A stretch of 64,000 nt of DNA from Elusimicrobiota bacterium (GTDB lineage Bacteria > Elusimicrobiota > Elusimicrobia > UBA1565 > UBA9628), in contig JACRDQ010000006.1 of NCBI GenBank assembly GCA_016218545.1, positions 1 through 64,000 of the forward strand, written 5' to 3'. Under the pieces are notes generated by a model. It saw only the letters and a list, made by a program, of their open reading frames with translations, ran no database searches and had not been told where the DNA came from. Both the position numbers and the translations under genes were made by a program. Below are positions 17,176-25,452 of the stretch, in pieces; the first letter of the stretch is position 1; each line of letters opens with the position of its first letter.

Positions 17176-17180
17176 AGTGT

Positions 17181-18530
17181 ATGCGCATCTTCCTTTCATT
17201 GCGATTCAACATCGGCCTGCTCTGCGCCCTCATCCTGGCCTCGGCTGCCGGGACCTTCCTCCCCCAGTCGACCGAGGACCCGGCCAGGGTCGAGGAGTTC
17301 ATCGCGGTCCACCCCTCCCTGGGGCCGCTCTTCCGGCTGCTCGGGCTCTTCGACCTCTACCATAGTCCCTGGTTCCTGGCGCTCTGGGCCGTCATCGTCT
17401 TGGACATCGCGCTCTGCAAGCTGAGCAGCCTCCCGGGCCCGGCTTCGGACGAGACCGCCGAGGACCTCGAGGAGGCGGCCCGGTCGCGACCGCTCTCCGG
17501 ACGCTGGACCGTCCCGGACCAGGCCAAGGCCTTTGCCGCGGCCACGGACCTGCTCGCGAGCCTCGGCTACCGCGTCCGGCGCCTAGCCACCGGGACCATG
17601 CCCATGGCCTCCTCAGCGGAGCTCCACGGCTTGCAGGCCTGGGGCTCGCTCGTCGCCCACGCTTCCCTGGTCGCGATCCTGGCCGGCGGCCTGCTCAAGG
17701 GGCTCTTCGGCTTCCATGAGTTCGTGGCAGCGGCCGAGGGCGGCACGGCCCCGGTCACCGGGCGGCCGGGCTGGATCATCGGCGTCACGGACTTCAGCGT
17801 GGAGCGCTACGAAGACACCGGGGCGAACAAGCGCTTCACGACCCGCCTGGCCGTGTACGAGCACGGCCGCCTCGTCGAGGAGAAGGACATCCGCGTCAAT
17901 GACCCGCTCTCGGTCCCGGGCCTGACGTTCTACCAGGACAGCTGGGGAGCGACCGGCATGTGGCGCAGCGCCAGCCTCGCCTGGCCGGACCGCGAGCTCG
18001 AGCTCAGCAAGGACGGCCCCATGGCGGACCCCGAGTCCGGAGCGAGGTTCTCCGCGGACCTCTATGCCGCGGACTTCGGGATCACGGCGGACGGACGGCC
18101 GGACAACCTGACCACCGAGCCACGCAACCCGGCCCTGAGGGTCACGGAGAGTCCCCGCAAGGGGCAAGCCCGGACCTGGTGGCTGCTCGAGCGCGAGCCG
18201 GCCGCGGCCTTCATCGAGGACGCCTCCGGCGTCCTGCACGAAGCCCCCCCGCCCGCGTTCCGCCTCGCGTCCGTGGACCCGGTGCTCTTCTCCGGAGTCC
18301 AGGCCGTCCACGACCCGGGCTACCCCTTGGTCCTGGGAGGCTCCCTGGCCTGGCTGGCCGGCATGGTCCTGAACTTCTACCTGCACCGCAGGAGGATCCT
18401 GGTCGTGGCCCTCGCCCAGCCGGGCCGCGAGGCGCGGCTCTGCGTCGGGGCCCTGAGCTCCAGGGGCCCGGCCGCCTTCAAGGAAGATTTCGATCGTCTC
18501 ATCGCCCGCATGCGGGAGGTCTCGTCATGA
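17181..18530 (+). CDS. resB: ResB-like cytochrome c biogenesis protein, copy 2
   Basis: 449 residues. Four membrane segments: MRIFLSLRFNIGLLCALILASAAGTFLPQ, PWFLALWAVIVLDIAL, WGSLVAHASLVAILAGGLLKGLFG and LVLGGSLAWLAGMVLNFYLH. The large periplasmic domain contains VNDPLSVPGLTFYQDSWGA, the ResB signature. The gene overlaps CcsA by 4 bases (ATGA). The ATG at 17181 has no ribosome site and begins just after a long hairpin, so translation may be low or altered. A GTG at 17178 is an alternative. Together with CcsA it forms the haem channel/synthetase of System II. Confidence 0.87.
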   Translation: MRIFLSLRFNIGLLCALILASAAGTFLPQSTEDPARVEEFIAVHPSLGPLFRLLGLFDLYHSPWFLALWAVIVLDIALCKLSSLPGPASDETAEDLEEAARSRPLSGRWTVPDQAKAFAAATDLLASLGYRVRRLATGTMPMASSAELHGLQAWGSLVAHASLVAILAGGLLKGLFGFHEFVAAAEGGTAPVTGRPGWIIGVTDFSVERYEDTGANKRFTTRLAVYEHGRLVEEKDIRVNDPLSVPGLTFYQDSWGATGMWRSASLAWPDRELELSKDGPMADPESGARFSADLYAADFGITADGRPDNLTTEPRNPALRVTESPRKGQARTWWLLEREPAAAFIEDASGVLHEAPPPAFRLASVDPVLFSGVQAVHDPGYPLVLGGSLAWLAGMVLNFYLHRRRILVVALAQPGREARLCVGALSSRGPAAFKEDFDRLIARMREVSS

Positions 18531-19387
18531 TGGAATCGGTCCTGTTTCAGATCGCCTCGGCGCTCTACGTCGCGGGCACCGGCCTGGGGTTCGTGTACCT
18601 CTACAACCGCGACGAGCGCCTCAGCCGCTGGATGCACAACCTCCTCGCCGTGGGCGTCGTCTTCCACCTGGCCTCATCCGGCATCCGGCTCAAGCACTTC
18701 TGGGACATCCCGGAGAACCGCTGGTACCTGCCCGTCAATTCGTTCTTCGGGGCCCTCTCGGCCATGGCCCTGGCCATCACCGCCACCTTCGTGGTCGTGG
18801 AGGGCCGCCACCGGCTCGGCATCCTGGGCGCCTTCGTCCTTCCCTGGGCGTGCCTGGCGGCCCTGGGCGGAGTGTTCCGCGTGCACTCCATGGGCGACAC
18901 CGAGATCTACGGCCTGGCCCCCGCGCTGCAGAGCTACTGGATGAACATCCACCCTCTCGTCATCATGGTCGCCTACGCGGTCTTCGGCAACGCCTTCGGG
19001 GTCGGCGTGGCGCTCCTGGTCCAGGAGCGGCAGCTCCGCTCCAAGAGGCCGCAGGAGCTCTGCTACCGCCTGCCCTCCATCGAGGAGCTCGACACCCTCA
19101 ACTACCGTCTCGTCGCCGCGGGCTTCCCGGTCCTGACCGTGGGCATCATCATGGGAGGCATCTGGGCCCACAACGCGTGGGGGCGCTTCTGGGGCTGGGA
19201 CGCCAAGGAGACCTGGTCTTTGATCACGGCCCTGGTCTACGCCGTGTTCCTCCACCAGCGCCTCGTGAAGGGCTGGCGGGGACGCAAGGCCGTCTACACC
19301 TCCATGCTGGGCTTCGCCTGCGTCGTGTTCACCTTCGTCGGGGTCAACTTCCTCAGCCGCCTCCACGGGTACCTCTCCGCCCGGTGA
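18527..19387 (+). CDS. ccsA: CcsA/ResC cytochrome c synthase subunit
   Basis: 286 residues, eight predicted membrane helices. The haem-binding tryptophan-rich WWD motif is present (HNAWGRFWGWDAKETWSLI), with flanking histidines in VVFHLASSGIRLKHFW, MNIHPLVIMVAY and FLHQRLVKGW. This transfers haem to apocytochromes with ResB. It lies just upstream of hemA, the slot often annotated hemX, but the intact WWD motif argues for a working synthase. Starts within the resB stop (ATGA). Confidence 0.9.
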   Translation: MMESVLFQIASALYVAGTGLGFVYLYNRDERLSRWMHNLLAVGVVFHLASSGIRLKHFWDIPENRWYLPVNSFFGALSAMALAITATFVVVEGRHRLGILGAFVLPWACLAALGGVFRVHSMGDTEIYGLAPALQSYWMNIHPLVIMVAYAVFGNAFGVGVALLVQERQLRSKRPQELCYRLPSIEELDTLNYRLVAAGFPVLTVGIIMGGIWAHNAWGRFWGWDAKETWSLITALVYAVFLHQRLVKGWRGRKAVYTSMLGFACVVFTFVGVNFLSRLHGYLSAR

Positions 19388-19396
19388 TCTGCTGAC

Positions 19397-20530
19397 ATGG
19401 AACTGCTCCTCGCAGGACTCAACCACAAGAGCGGCGTAGCCGCCGCGGCGCGGGACAACCTGGCCGCGGCGGGAGCGGCCGAGTTCCTGCGCCGCCTGCG
19501 CGAGGCCGGCTGGGAGGAGGCCGTGGTCCTCTCCACCTGCAACCGCCTTGAGATCTACGCGGCCGCGGCCGGCGGCGAGCCCAAGGAGCGCCTGGGCGCC
19601 CTCGCCCGGCTCATCGAAGCCGCGGCCGGCGCTCCGGTGGGCGGCCACCTCTACCTGCGCTCGGGCTTCGACGCGGCGCGGCACCTTTTCGCCGTGTCGT
19701 CGGGCCTCGACTCGCTGGTCACCGGCGAGAACGAGATCCTCGGGCAGGTCAAGTCCGCCTACGAGACGGCGTTCGCAGCGCGGATGACGGACAAGCTCAC
19801 CAACATCATCTTCCAGCGCGCCATCTTCGTGGGCAGGCAGGCGCGCGCGGACACCGGCATCTCCGCGGGACAGCTCTCGGTGGCCTCCGTTGCCGCGGCC
19901 CTGGCCGAGCGGATCTTCGGCACCCTGCAGGACAGCTCCGTCCTCATCCTGGGCGCGGGCCAGATGGCGGAGATCGCGGGACGGCACCTGCTGAGCGCCA
20001 AGCCCTCTCGGCTCCGGATCGCCAACCGGACCTTCGAGCGCGGCTCGGAGCTTGCCGCCGCGCTCTCTCCGGCCGCGGAGGCCGTGCGGTGGGAGGACTT
20101 CCCGGCCCTGCTCGAGACCACGGACATCGTCCTGGCTTCCACCGGGGCCCCGGAGCCCGTGCTGACCCGGGCCATGGTCGAGTCCGCCATGCCGGCGCGG
20201 ATGGGACGCTCGCTCTTTCTCATCGACATCGCCATGCCCCGCGACATCGAGGACGCCGCGGGCGAGCTCGACCACGTCTACCTCTACACCCTGGCCGACC
20301 TCCAGGGGATCGTGGACGAGAACATGTCACGGCGCAAGAAGGAGATCTCGGCCGCGGACCGTCTCGTGGAGGCCAAGGCGCGCGAGTTCGCGGACTGGCT
20401 GGCCGCGGTCAGGGCCGGGGAGCAGGCCAGCCTCAGGCACCACCCGGGCCGCAGCCTCAGACGCGGAGAAGTGTCCCCAGGAGGAGTCGGAGCGGCGCGG
20501 GACGGAGAGCCCCAGGAGGAGCGGTCATGA
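19397..20530 (+). CDS. hemA: Glutamyl-tRNA reductase
   Basis: 377 residues. Reduces glutamyl-tRNA to glutamate-1-semialdehyde with NADPH, the committed step of C5 tetrapyrrole synthesis. Motifs: LLLAGLNHKS at the N-terminus, VVLSTCNRLEIYA with catalytic Cys48, GLDSLVTGENEILGQVKSAY, the NADPH site LILGAGQMAEIAGRHL, and IDIAMPRDIE. The C-terminal dimerisation helix (DENMSRRKKEISAADRLVEAKAREFADWL) is present but the region after it is shorter than usual. Overlaps hemC by 4 bases. Confidence 0.95.
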   Translation: MELLLAGLNHKSGVAAAARDNLAAAGAAEFLRRLREAGWEEAVVLSTCNRLEIYAAAAGGEPKERLGALARLIEAAAGAPVGGHLYLRSGFDAARHLFAVSSGLDSLVTGENEILGQVKSAYETAFAARMTDKLTNIIFQRAIFVGRQARADTGISAGQLSVASVAAALAERIFGTLQDSSVLILGAGQMAEIAGRHLLSAKPSRLRIANRTFERGSELAAALSPAAEAVRWEDFPALLETTDIVLASTGAPEPVLTRAMVESAMPARMGRSLFLIDIAMPRDIEDAAGELDHVYLYTLADLQGIVDENMSRRKKEISAADRLVEAKAREFADWLAAVRAGEQASLRHHPGRSLRRGEVSPGGVGAARDGEPQEERS

Positions 20531-21483
20531 AGATCAGGTACGGGACGCGGGGATCGGCGCTGGCAGTGGCGCAATCGGGCGCTTTCGCCTCTGAGCTCGG
20601 CCGCCTGCATCCCGGGCTCGAGGTCGAGCAGGTCACCATCCAGACCAGCGGCGACCGCTTCTCCCTGGCCCGGCCGGACGCCCCTTATAAAGAGGGGCCG
20701 GCGGCTCCCGGGGATGCCGCGCCCAACGTCAAAGCCATGTTCGTCAAGGAGTTGGAAGAAGCCCTCCTCGCCGGCGCCATCGACTTCGCGGTGCACTCCA
20801 GCAAGGACCTCCCAGGAGACCTTCCCCCGGGCCTCACGGTCGCGGCCTTCCCGGAGCGCGAGGACCCGAGCGACGTCTACATCGGCGGGCCCGCGGCTCC
20901 CACGTGGAGCGCGGTCCGGGCAGGAGCGCCCGCGGGCAAGCCCCCCCTGCGCGTGGCCACCGCGGCCCTGCGCCGCCAGATCCAGCTCGGTCTCTCCGCC
21001 CCCGGGACCGTCTTCGTCACCATGCGGGGCAACGTGGACACGCGCCTGCGCAAGCTCGCAGAGGGCGCGGCCGACGGCCTCGTCCTGGCGAGGGCGGGCT
21101 TGAAGCGCCTGGGCCGAGGCGACGTGGCGCATGAAGTCTTGAGCGAGGACGTCATCGTCCCGGCCCCGGGCCAGGGTGCTCTGGCCGTGGAGGCGCGCGA
21201 GGACCGCAAGGACGTCATGGACCTGCTCGGGACCTGCGACCACGCCCCCACGCGCCTGGCGGTCGAGTGCGAGCGCGTCTTCCTGCGGCTGATGGGCGGA
21301 GGCTGCCGCACCCCGCTGGGCGGCCGGGCCAAGGTCTCGAGCTCGGCGCTCGAGTTCCTCTGGTTCTGGTCGGATGACGCGGGCCGCCAGCCCTGCCGGG
21401 GGAGCTTCTCCTGCGCGGCCGACCTCGCCTCTTTCCAGGAGAAGGCGGCCGCGGTCGCTAAACGGTGCCTGGCATTGTATTGA
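20527..21483 (+). CDS. hemC: Porphobilinogen deaminase
   Basis: 318 residues. Polymerises four porphobilinogens to hydroxymethylbilane. Motifs: YGTRGSALAVAQS, TSGDRF, FVKELEEALLAGAIDFAVHSSKDLP, RVATAALRRQIQL, TMRGNVDTRLRKL, VPAPGQGALAVE, and Cys260 in GGGCRTPLGG, which carries the dipyrromethane cofactor. The last codons (CLALY) and the stop lie inside a palindromic element (21461-21533), so the native C-terminus was probably replaced when that element arrived. Confidence 0.94.
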   Translation: MKIRYGTRGSALAVAQSGAFASELGRLHPGLEVEQVTIQTSGDRFSLARPDAPYKEGPAAPGDAAPNVKAMFVKELEEALLAGAIDFAVHSSKDLPGDLPPGLTVAAFPEREDPSDVYIGGPAAPTWSAVRAGAPAGKPPLRVATAALRRQIQLGLSAPGTVFVTMRGNVDTRLRKLAEGAADGLVLARAGLKRLGRGDVAHEVLSEDVIVPAPGQGALAVEAREDRKDVMDLLGTCDHAPTRLAVECERVFLRLMGGGCRTPLGGRAKVSSSALEFLWFWSDDAGRQPCRGSFSCAADLASFQEKAAAVAKRCLALY

Positions 21484-21533
21484 TTGTATTTTTCCTTTGG
21501 GAAAATACAATCAATACAATGCCAGGCACCGTT
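21461..21533. repeat. GGTGCCTGGCATTGTATT hairpin element, copy 1
   Basis: Perfect 32-base arms (21461-21492 and 21502-21533) with a short C/T/G-rich loop and an A/T-rich inner stem. It lies exactly between the convergent hemC and tcdA genes and overlaps both ends. It could terminate transcription from both sides (T-run on either strand). A second copy is at 23601-23670. Confidence 0.9.
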
Positions 21534-22359
21534 ATTGGATAAGCCGCCGGACCGCCACCGAGGCGCAGGCGAATCCCATGGCCCCGGTCACGAAGCTCGC
21601 GGTCCCCATGATGACGCTGCGCTCCTCGCAGGTGTGGTGCGGGTTGTCCGCGTGGGGACAGACGCAGACGAAGCCCTTGCCCTTGTCGTAGGCCGGAGGG
21701 ATGGGGAGCGTGGGCTCCTCCGCCGAATAGACCGCGGTCAGGCCGAAGTCCCCCTTCCTCGGGAAGCCGTGCTTCTGCCGGAGGATCTTGCGCACCGCCG
21801 CGGCCAGGGGATCGACCTCGGTCCTGGAGAGGTCCGCGACGCGCACCAGGGTGGGGTCGAGCCTGCCGCCCGAGCCCGTGGAGCACACCGCCGAGATCTC
21901 CTCCTGCCTGCAGAAGGTCAGCAGGCGGCACTTGGCGGTCACGTTGTCGATGGCGTCGATGACGAAATCCGGGATCTCCTTGAACACCTCGGCCTCGGAC
22001 TCGGCGTTGTAGAACCGCGGCACCGGGATGACGCGCGCCTCGGGGTTGATCTGCGTGAGGCGCTCCGCGAGGACCTCGGCCTTGAGCCTGCCCACGCACG
22101 ACGTGAGGGCGTGGAGCTGCCGGTTGGCGTTCGTGACGCAGACCCTGTCGAAGTCCACCAACGAGAGGGTCCCGACCCCGCTGCGGCAGAGGGACTCGGC
22201 CGCCCATGAGCCCACCCCGCCCAGGCCGATCACCATGACGTGGGACCCGGCCAGCTTGTTCATGGCCGCGTCGCCCACCAGACGGGTGAAGCGATCGAAG
22301 CGCCGGTGGCGCTTGTAGTCCTCCCACTCCTCGGCGGTGAACTTCCCGTGGCCGCTCAC
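21532..22359 (-). CDS. tcdA: tRNA threonylcarbamoyladenosine dehydratase (TcdA-like E1 protein)
   Basis: 275 residues from GTG 22359. A ThiF/E1-like enzyme with ATP-binding VMVIGLGGVGSWAAESLCRSG, then LVDFDRVCVTNANRQLHALTSCVG, the TcdA/CsdL version that cyclises t6A to ct6A at tRNA position 37. Further: FVIDAIDNVTAKCRLLTFC and the C-terminal GTASFVTGAMGFACASVAVRRLI. An upstream frame extends into the divergent gene, so the GTG at 22359 (SGHGKFTAEEWEDYKRHRRFDRFTRLVG) is preferred. The stop codon touches the palindromic element. Confidence 0.87.
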   Translation of the reverse strand: MSGHGKFTAEEWEDYKRHRRFDRFTRLVGDAAMNKLAGSHVMVIGLGGVGSWAAESLCRSGVGTLSLVDFDRVCVTNANRQLHALTSCVGRLKAEVLAERLTQINPEARVIPVPRFYNAESEAEVFKEIPDFVIDAIDNVTAKCRLLTFCRQEEISAVCSTGSGGRLDPTLVRVADLSRTEVDPLAAAVRKILRQKHGFPRKGDFGLTAVYSAEEPTLPIPPAYDKGKGFVCVCPHADNPHHTCEERSVIMGTASFVTGAMGFACASVAVRRLIQ

Positions 22360-22394
22360 GCCGGGATTGTACACTTTTAACGAGGCGGCCAGGA

Positions 22395-22403
22395 TGGTAT
22401 CAT
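22395..22403 (+). promoter_or_regulatory. Extended -10 of the NrfJ-like gene
   Basis: TGG-TATCAT, 32 bases before ATG 22436. Here a normal leader with ribosome site GGAGGA follows. Confidence 0.4.
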
Positions 22404-22435
22404 GTCCCCTGCCGCTCCCCATACGGAGGATATCC

Positions 22436-23194
22436 ATGAACACCGTCCTGCTGACCGCCGTGCTGGCCGCCATGCCCCTGTGGAGCATGCCCCCGGCCGA
22501 GACCCCCACGGTCTCCGGAGTCGTCGCCGAGACCATGGACTCGGGAGGCTACACCTACATCCTCCTCAAGGACGGCAAGTCCTCCCAGTGGTTCGCGACC
22601 CCGCCCATGAAGGCGAAGAAGGGCGAACGCCTGACGCTCCAGTCCGGGATGGTCATGAAGGACTTCAAGAGCCCGAGCTTGAAGCGCTCCTTCAAGAGCA
22701 TCATCTTCTCCGGCGGGCCCGCGGCAGCGGCCTCCGCCCCTTCCGCCGACCCGCACGCCGGGGGGATGGGCGCGGGCCACGGGGGTTCCGGGGCGCCGCA
22801 CGGCATGGGCGGAGCAGGGGACAAGACCCCGGCCATGGGCCACGGAGGAAGGATCCCCCTCGAGGCCGGCCTGAAGGTCGAGAAAGCCCCCGGCTCCGAC
22901 GCCTACACGGTCGCCGAGCTCCACCTCAAGAGCAAGACTCTCGACGGCAAGAAGGTCTCGGTGCGCGGCAAGGTCGTCAAGGTCTCCCGGGCCATCATGG
23001 ACCGCAACTGGGTCCACCTCCAGGACGGCAGCGGGGACGCCAAGAAGGGCACCCATGACCTGACCCTGACCACCTCGGAGCTCCCCGCGGTCGGGGAGGT
23101 CGCGGTCTTCAAGGGCACCCTGCGCAGGGACAAGGACATCGGCATGGGCAACCGCTTCCCCGTGCTCGTCGAGGACGCGGCCCGGGTCAAGTAA
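22436..23194 (+). CDS. Secreted OB-fold-like protein with Gly/His/Met-rich linker (NrfJ-like)
   Basis: 252 residues. N-terminal signal peptide (MNTVLLTAVLAAMPLWSM). Residues 25-95 (VSGVVAETMDSGGYTYILLKDG, SSQWFATPPMKAKKGERLTL) form a small beta-barrel-like domain seen in NrfJ-type proteins near cytochrome operons. A linker of about 45 residues is rich in Gly, His and Met (GGMGAGHGGSGAPHGMGG). Residues 165-250 (KTLDGKKVSVRGKVVKVSRAIMDRNWVHLQDGSG, PAVGEVAVFKGTL) are a second OB-fold-like domain. The linker could bind copper or another soft metal. Function unknown; an exported metal or redox accessory role is a guess. Confidence 0.65.
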   Translation: MNTVLLTAVLAAMPLWSMPPAETPTVSGVVAETMDSGGYTYILLKDGKSSQWFATPPMKAKKGERLTLQSGMVMKDFKSPSLKRSFKSIIFSGGPAAAASAPSADPHAGGMGAGHGGSGAPHGMGGAGDKTPAMGHGGRIPLEAGLKVEKAPGSDAYTVAELHLKSKTLDGKKVSVRGKVVKVSRAIMDRNWVHLQDGSGDAKKGTHDLTLTTSELPAVGEVAVFKGTLRRDKDIGMGNRFPVLVEDAARVK

Positions 23195-23581
23195 TCAGAG
23201 GACGCCGAGGCAGCGCTTGGCCTTGGCCACGATCGCCAGGGGCTCGCCGCTCTTGTGCACGAACTCCGCGCCGTAGCGGATGACCTGCTCTTCGATCTCC
23301 CGGTCCCTCATCCCTGAGATCACGAAGATGCGCGTCTTCTCCAGGGCCGGGATGCGCCTGAGCTCGGAGAGCACGTGGATGCCGTGGATGCCCGGCATGA
23401 GGACGTCCAGGATGATGAGGTCGGGCAGGAAGGCCTGCGCGTCCGGGATGCCCTGCTCGCCGTAGTGGCAGGCCCGGACCTCGATCCCGTCCTGGGAGAG
23501 GCCCGCCCCGAGCGCCGCGGCGAGGTCGGCGTCGTCGTCGATGATGAGGACCTTCTTGCGCGGCCCGGGACGCTCCGCCAT
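23195..23581 (-). CDS. Single-domain response regulator (CheY-like receiver)
   Basis: 128 residues, receiver domain only. KVLIIDDDADLAAAL gives the acidic pocket, LIILDVLMPG the phospho-acceptor Asp, FVISGM the switch Ser/Thr, and EFVHKSGE the conserved lysine. No output domain. Probably receives phosphate from a kinase encoded elsewhere. Convergent with the NrfJ-like gene, its stop directly adjoining. Leaderless-type -10 (TATACT) 6 bases before ATG 23581. Confidence 0.9.
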   Translation of the reverse strand: MAERPGPRKKVLIIDDDADLAAALGAGLSQDGIEVRACHYGEQGIPDAQAFLPDLIILDVLMPGIHGIHVLSELRRIPALEKTRIFVISGMRDREIEEQVIRYGAEFVHKSGEPLAIVAKAKRCLGVL

Positions 23582-23587
23582 GGTAGG

Positions 23588-23596
23588 AGTATACCA
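23588..23596 (-). promoter_or_regulatory. Extended -10 of the receiver gene
   Basis: TGG-TATACT on the minus strand, 6 bases before the ATG at 23581. The adjoining hairpin (23601-23670) lies where a -35 element would be. Confidence 0.5.
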
Positions 23597-23600
23597 TGTG

Positions 23601-23670
23601 ACGGTGCCTGGCATTGTATTAATTGTATTTTTCGTGAGAAAAATACAATTAATACAATGCCAGGCACCGT
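23601..23670. repeat. GGTGCCTGGCATTGTATT hairpin element, copy 2
   Basis: Perfect 32-base arms (23601-23632, 23639-23670) and a 6-base loop. It differs from copy 1 by one paired change in the stem (G:C for A:T), mirrored on the other arm. It lies between the divergent promoters of the receiver gene and glnS. Confidence 0.9.
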
Positions 23671-23695
23671 TCAAGGCCGGCCCCGTCGGCCAAAT

Positions 23696-23704
23696 TGCTA
23701 GAAT
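23696..23704 (+). promoter_or_regulatory. Extended -10 of glnS
   Basis: TGC-TAGAAT, then 6 bases, then ATG 23711. Leaderless spacing; no ribosome site. Confidence 0.5.
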
Positions 23705-23710
23705 GTGCCC

Positions 23711-25429
23711 ATGACGACCGAGACCCCGACCCCGGCCCAGGCGGCCCCCGCGGACTTCATCCGCGACATCGCCGAGGCCGACCTCAAGAGCGGCAAGCAC
23801 GCCAAGATCGTCACGCGCTTCCCGCCCGAGCCCAACGGCTATCTCCACATCGGACACGCCAAGTCCATCTGCCTGAACTTCGGGCTCGCCCAGGAGCACG
23901 GCGGGGTCTGCCACCTGCGCTTCGACGACACCAACCCGGTGGTCGAGGAGGTCGAGTACGTCGAGTCCATCATGAAGGACGTCCGCTGGCTGGGCTTCGA
24001 CTGGAAGGACAAGCTCTTCTACGCCTCGGATTACTTCGAGCGCCTCTACGGCTACGCCGTCGAGCTCATCAAGCGAGGCTCGGCCTACGTCTGCGACCTC
24101 CCCGTAGACGAGGTCCGCCGCGACCGGGGAGACTTCAACAGGCCCGGCAAGGAGAGCCCCTTCCGGAACCGCTCCGTCGACGAGAACCTCGACCTCTTCG
24201 GCCGCATGCGGGCCGGAGCGTTCCCGGACGGCACCAAGACCCTGCGGGCCAAGATCGACATGTCCTCTCCGAACATGAACATGCGCGATCCCGTGCTCTA
24301 CCGCATCAAGAAGGCCTCTCACCACCGGACCGGCGACGCGTGGTGCGTCTACCCCATGTACGACTACGCCCACCCGCTCTCCGACGCCTTCGAGGGGATC
24401 ACCCATTCCATCTGCACCCTGGAGTTCGAGGACCACCGGCCCCTCTACGACTGGATCCTCGAGGCCGGACCCGCGCCCTGCCGCCCCAGGCAGATCGAGT
24501 TCGCCCGGCTCAACCTCACCCACACCCTGATGAGCAAGCGCACGCTCCGCGAGCTCGTGGAGAAGGGACTCGTCTCGGGCTGGGACGACCCCCGCATGCC
24601 CACCCTGAGCGGGATGCGCCGCCGCGGCTACTCCCCCGAGGCCATCCGGGCCTTCTGCGGCAGGATCGGGGTCACCAAGTCCCCCTCCCTGAGCGAGGTC
24701 GCCCTCCTCGAGGACACCCTGCGCGACGACCTCAACCGCCGCTGTCCGCGGGCCATGGCCGTCTTGAAGCCCGTCAAGGTGGTCATCGAGAACTATCCGG
24801 AGGGCCAGGTCGAGGAGCTCGACGCCGTCAACCACCCCGAGGACCCCTCCCAAGGGACCCGGAAAGTGCCGTTCTGCCGCGAGCTCTACATCGAAGCCGA
24901 GGACTTCCGGGAGGAGCCGCCGCCCAAGTTCTTCCGCCTGGCCCCGGACCGCGAAGTGCGCCTGCGCTACGCCTACTTCGTCAAATGCGTCGGGGTCGTG
25001 AAGGACCCGAAGACGGGCGTGGTCACGGAGATCCGCTGCACCTACGACCCCGCGTCGCGCGGCGGGAACTCGCCCGACGGCCGCAAGGTCAAGGCCACCA
25101 TCCACTGGGTCTCGGCCCGCCACGCCTTGAAGGCCGAGGTCCGGCTCTACGACCACCTGCTGGCCCTGGCCGACCCTTCGGCCATCCCGGAGGGAGGGGA
25201 TTTCCGCGACCATCTCAACCCGAAGTCCCTCGAGACCCTGCCAGGCGCCATGGTGGAGCCCGCCCTGGCCTCGGCAGCCGCCGGGAGCCGCTTCCAGTTC
25301 GAGCGGCAGGGCTACTTCTGCGCGGACGCGGAAGACTCCAAGCCCGGAGCCCCTGTCTTCAACCGCACGGTCACGCTGAGGGATACCTGGGCCAAGATCG
25401 AGAAGGCCCAGCCCAAGAAGGGCTCCTGA
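23711..25429 (+). CDS. glnS: Glutaminyl-tRNA synthetase
   Basis: 572 residues, usual length. Charges tRNA-Gln. Class I signatures: [16 protein letters not shown] with HIGH at residues 46-49, LRFDDTNP, and the KMSKS-like TLMSKRTL. The GlnRS-specific anticodon-binding beta-barrels follow ([74 protein letters not shown]). A GTG at 23705 would add two residues; ATG 23711 is preferred because a -10 lies 6 bases before it. Presence of GlnRS means this organism need not rely only on transamidation. Confidence 0.95.
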   Translation: MTTETPTPAQAAPADFIRDIAEADLKSGKHAKIVTRFPPEPNGYLHIGHAKSICLNFGLAQEHGGVCHLRFDDTNPVVEEVEYVESIMKDVRWLGFDWKDKLFYASDYFERLYGYAVELIKRGSAYVCDLPVDEVRRDRGDFNRPGKESPFRNRSVDENLDLFGRMRAGAFPDGTKTLRAKIDMSSPNMNMRDPVLYRIKKASHHRTGDAWCVYPMYDYAHPLSDAFEGITHSICTLEFEDHRPLYDWILEAGPAPCRPRQIEFARLNLTHTLMSKRTLRELVEKGLVSGWDDPRMPTLSGMRRRGYSPEAIRAFCGRIGVTKSPSLSEVALLEDTLRDDLNRRCPRAMAVLKPVKVVIENYPEGQVEELDAVNHPEDPSQGTRKVPFCRELYIEAEDFREEPPPKFFRLAPDREVRLRYAYFVKCVGVVKDPKTGVVTEIRCTYDPASRGGNSPDGRKVKATIHWVSARHALKAEVRLYDHLLALADPSAIPEGGDFRDHLNPKSLETLPGAMVEPALASAAAGSRFQFERQGYFCADAEDSKPGAPVFNRTVTLRDTWAKIEKAQPKKGS

Positions 25430-25452
25430 GGCCCTGACCCGGAGGAGCATCC

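Noticed and set aside
18527..19387. hemX annotation for the gene upstream of hemA
   Set aside because: The complete WWD haem motif and coupling to resB indicate CcsA/ResC.
22359..22536. Upstream extension of tcdA
   Set aside because: It would overlap the divergent NrfJ-like gene and its promoter and has no family match.
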